7,486 nt of DNA from an uncultured Roseiflexaceae bacterium (GTDB lineage Bacteria > Chloroflexota > Chloroflexia > Chloroflexales > Roseiflexaceae), in contig CAIPUQ010000349.1 of assembly GCA_903868295.1 (NCBI GenBank), forward strand, positions 1-7,486, read 5' to 3'. Below are positions 6,231 through 7,486 of the stretch, one piece after another. Under the pieces are notes generated by a model. That model had not been told where the DNA came from, did no database searches, and saw only the letters and a list, made by a program, of their open reading frames with translations. Within the stretch, counting starts at the first letter, position 1. Each line of letters begins with the position of its first letter. The position numbers and the translations under genes were made by a program.

Positions 6231-7484
6231 ATGCAACACAAACACCTCCCCATCGCTCCTGACGATATCTCCCGTGCAGTCGAGCAGTTCCGAACACCGT
6301 TTCATCTCTACGACGAGGTGGCTATCCGTGCGGCGGTCCGTCGCCTCAATGCGGCATTCGCATGGGCGCCGAATTTTCGCAACTATTTCGCCGTCAAAGC
6401 CACGCCGAATCCCGCGATCCTCGACATTGTCGTCAGCGAGGGGTGTGGGCTCGACTGTAGTTCGTTCACCGAGCTCATCATGGCTGCGCGGATGGATTTG
6501 CGTGGCGATGCCGTCATGTTCACCTCAAATAACACGCCCGTCGACGAGTATCGGTTCGCTCGCAAACTCGATGCATGCATCAACTTCGACGACATCGGCC
6601 ATCTCGATTGGTTGTTGGACCAGGATGTGGCCTTACCAGAGTTGATTTCGTTCCGCTACAACCCCGGTGCCGATCGCGAAGGCAACACCATAATCGGCCG
6701 CCCGGCAGAAGCCAAATTCGGAGCCACCCGGGCGCAACTGCATCTGGGCTATGCCGCCGCCAAAGCGCGCGGCACAACGCGCTTTGGATTACATACCATG
6801 GTCGCCTCCAACGAACGCAATGCGGATTATTTCGTGACCACAGCCGATATGTTGTTTGGTCTTGCCGCCGAGCTCCATGATGCCCTGGGGATTGAGTTCG
6901 AATACATCAATCTCGGCGGTGGCATCGGGATCCCGTATCGACCCGAGGATGAAGCCGTCGATATCGAGCGCATCGGGGCAGGGGTGCAGCGTGCATATAC
7001 CGAGCATCTGATTGCCCGCGGGATGCGTCCGCCTCGGGTCGTGCTCGAATGCGGGCGGGTCATCACGGGGCCTGCGGGCATGCTGGTGACCACTGTTCGT
7101 CACGCCAAAAGCACCTACCGTAACTATGTCGGTGTCGACGCATCGATGGCGGATTTGATGCGCCCAGGGATGTACGGCGCCTACCACCACATCACCGTGC
7201 TCGGCGCTACTCCGCAGCCGGACGATGCACGCTATGACGTGGTGGGCTCGCTCTGCGAAAACAACGACAAATTCGCCATTGACCGCCCACTCCCCGCGGT
7301 TGCAAGCGGTGACATCATGGTCATCCATGATACGGGTGCACACGGCCGTGCCATGGGCTTCATCTACAACGGTAAGTTACGCTGCGGTGAGGTGCTGTTG
7401 CGGAGCGATGGCCGATTACAACTCATTCGTCGCGCCGAGTCTATCGACGACCTCTTTGCGACCTTGGTCGAACCAGAGGCTTGA
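6231..7484 (+). CDS. lysA: Diaminopimelate decarboxylase
   Basis: LysA converts meso-diaminopimelate to L-lysine, the last step of lysine synthesis, in the cytoplasm. The 417-residue protein is a fold type III (alanine-racemase-like barrel) PLP decarboxylase of normal LysA length. The PLP lysine is K56 in YFAVKATPN, H188 in FGLHTM is the PLP-stacking histidine, and the phosphate-binding glycines are in NLGGGIGIPY (227-236). E273 in ECGR replaces the usual EPGR, and C342 with E343 in LCENNDKFA is the active-site loop supplied to the partner subunit. YNGKLRCGEVLL (379-390) matches the C-terminal cofactor/substrate region. The MFTSNNTP stretch (96-103) marks a LysA-like subgroup away from the E. 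coli type, so another decarboxylase of the same fold (for example carboxynorspermidine or ornithine type) is a minor alternative. The ATG at 6231 fits the domain start; the longer frame upstream is low-complexity intergenic sequence. No Shine-Dalgarno precedes it. The TGA lies 2 bp before the window edge. Confidence 0.85.
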   Translation: MQHKHLPIAPDDISRAVEQFRTPFHLYDEVAIRAAVRRLNAAFAWAPNFRNYFAVKATPNPAILDIVVSEGCGLDCSSFTELIMAARMDLRGDAVMFTSNNTPVDEYRFARKLDACINFDDIGHLDWLLDQDVALPELISFRYNPGADREGNTIIGRPAEAKFGATRAQLHLGYAAAKARGTTRFGLHTMVASNERNADYFVTTADMLFGLAAELHDALGIEFEYINLGGGIGIPYRPEDEAVDIERIGAGVQRAYTEHLIARGMRPPRVVLECGRVITGPAGMLVTTVRHAKSTYRNYVGVDASMADLMRPGMYGAYHHITVLGATPQPDDARYDVVGSLCENNDKFAIDRPLPAVASGDIMVIHDTGAHGRAMGFIYNGKLRCGEVLLRSDGRLQLIRRAESIDDLFATLVEPEA

Positions 7485-7486
7485 TC

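Noticed and set aside
6789..7343. A 184-codon minus-strand open frame inside lysA
   Set aside because: It is His/Asp/Arg-rich, has no recognisable domain, and is fully covered by conserved LysA motifs on the plus strand.

Overview
The window carries ordinary chromosomal, mostly housekeeping genes: six protein-coding genes with clear family signatures (one cut by the left edge) and one small hypothetical membrane protein. No tRNA, rRNA, CRISPR array, insertion sequence or phage gene is visible. The DNA is moderately GC-rich with a uniform look throughout, so nothing suggests recent transfer. MutL has an intact C-terminal endonuclease, which points to a bacterium using the MutH-independent mismatch repair scheme. 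Together with a bacterial debranching-enzyme-like protein and a compact gene layout, this would fit Chloroflexota, but that assignment is a guess from style and family flavour, not a demonstrated placement.

Layout from left to right. Positions 1-444 (+) hold the C-terminal 147 residues of an amylo-alpha-1,6-glucosidase / glycogen-debranching-type protein. It converges on a minus-strand operon, and a perfect 14-bp inverted repeat (523-551) sits between them as a likely bidirectional terminator. The operon reads right to left: mutL (4085-2190), an M20 metallo-dipeptidase (2122-752), then a 60-residue two-helix membrane protein (751-569) whose ATG abuts the peptidase stop codon. A 74-bp divergent promoter region (4086-4159) with a consensus TATAAT for mutL separates it from a plus-strand YitT-type membrane protein (4160-5041). 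That gene converges on a PLP-dependent threonine/serine dehydratase-type enzyme (6012-5038), and the two stop codons share bases. A 218-bp divergent intergenic region (6013-6230) then leads to a plus-strand diaminopimelate decarboxylase, lysA (6231-7484), complete just before the right edge.

How the genes fit together. The mutL operon looks like a transcriptional convenience: DNA repair, peptide turnover and a small membrane protein share no obvious pathway. The divergent dehydratase/lysA pair is more coherent. Threonine and diaminopimelate/lysine both derive from aspartate, so one enzyme may drain threonine to 2-oxobutyrate while the other makes lysine. A 12-bp perfect palindrome lies exactly where the -35 element of the dehydratase promoter should be and is the best candidate operator in the window.

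I found no convincing undescribed system. The most checkable leads are the translationally coupled small membrane protein, the palindrome over the dehydratase promoter, and the motif deviations in the two PLP enzymes.
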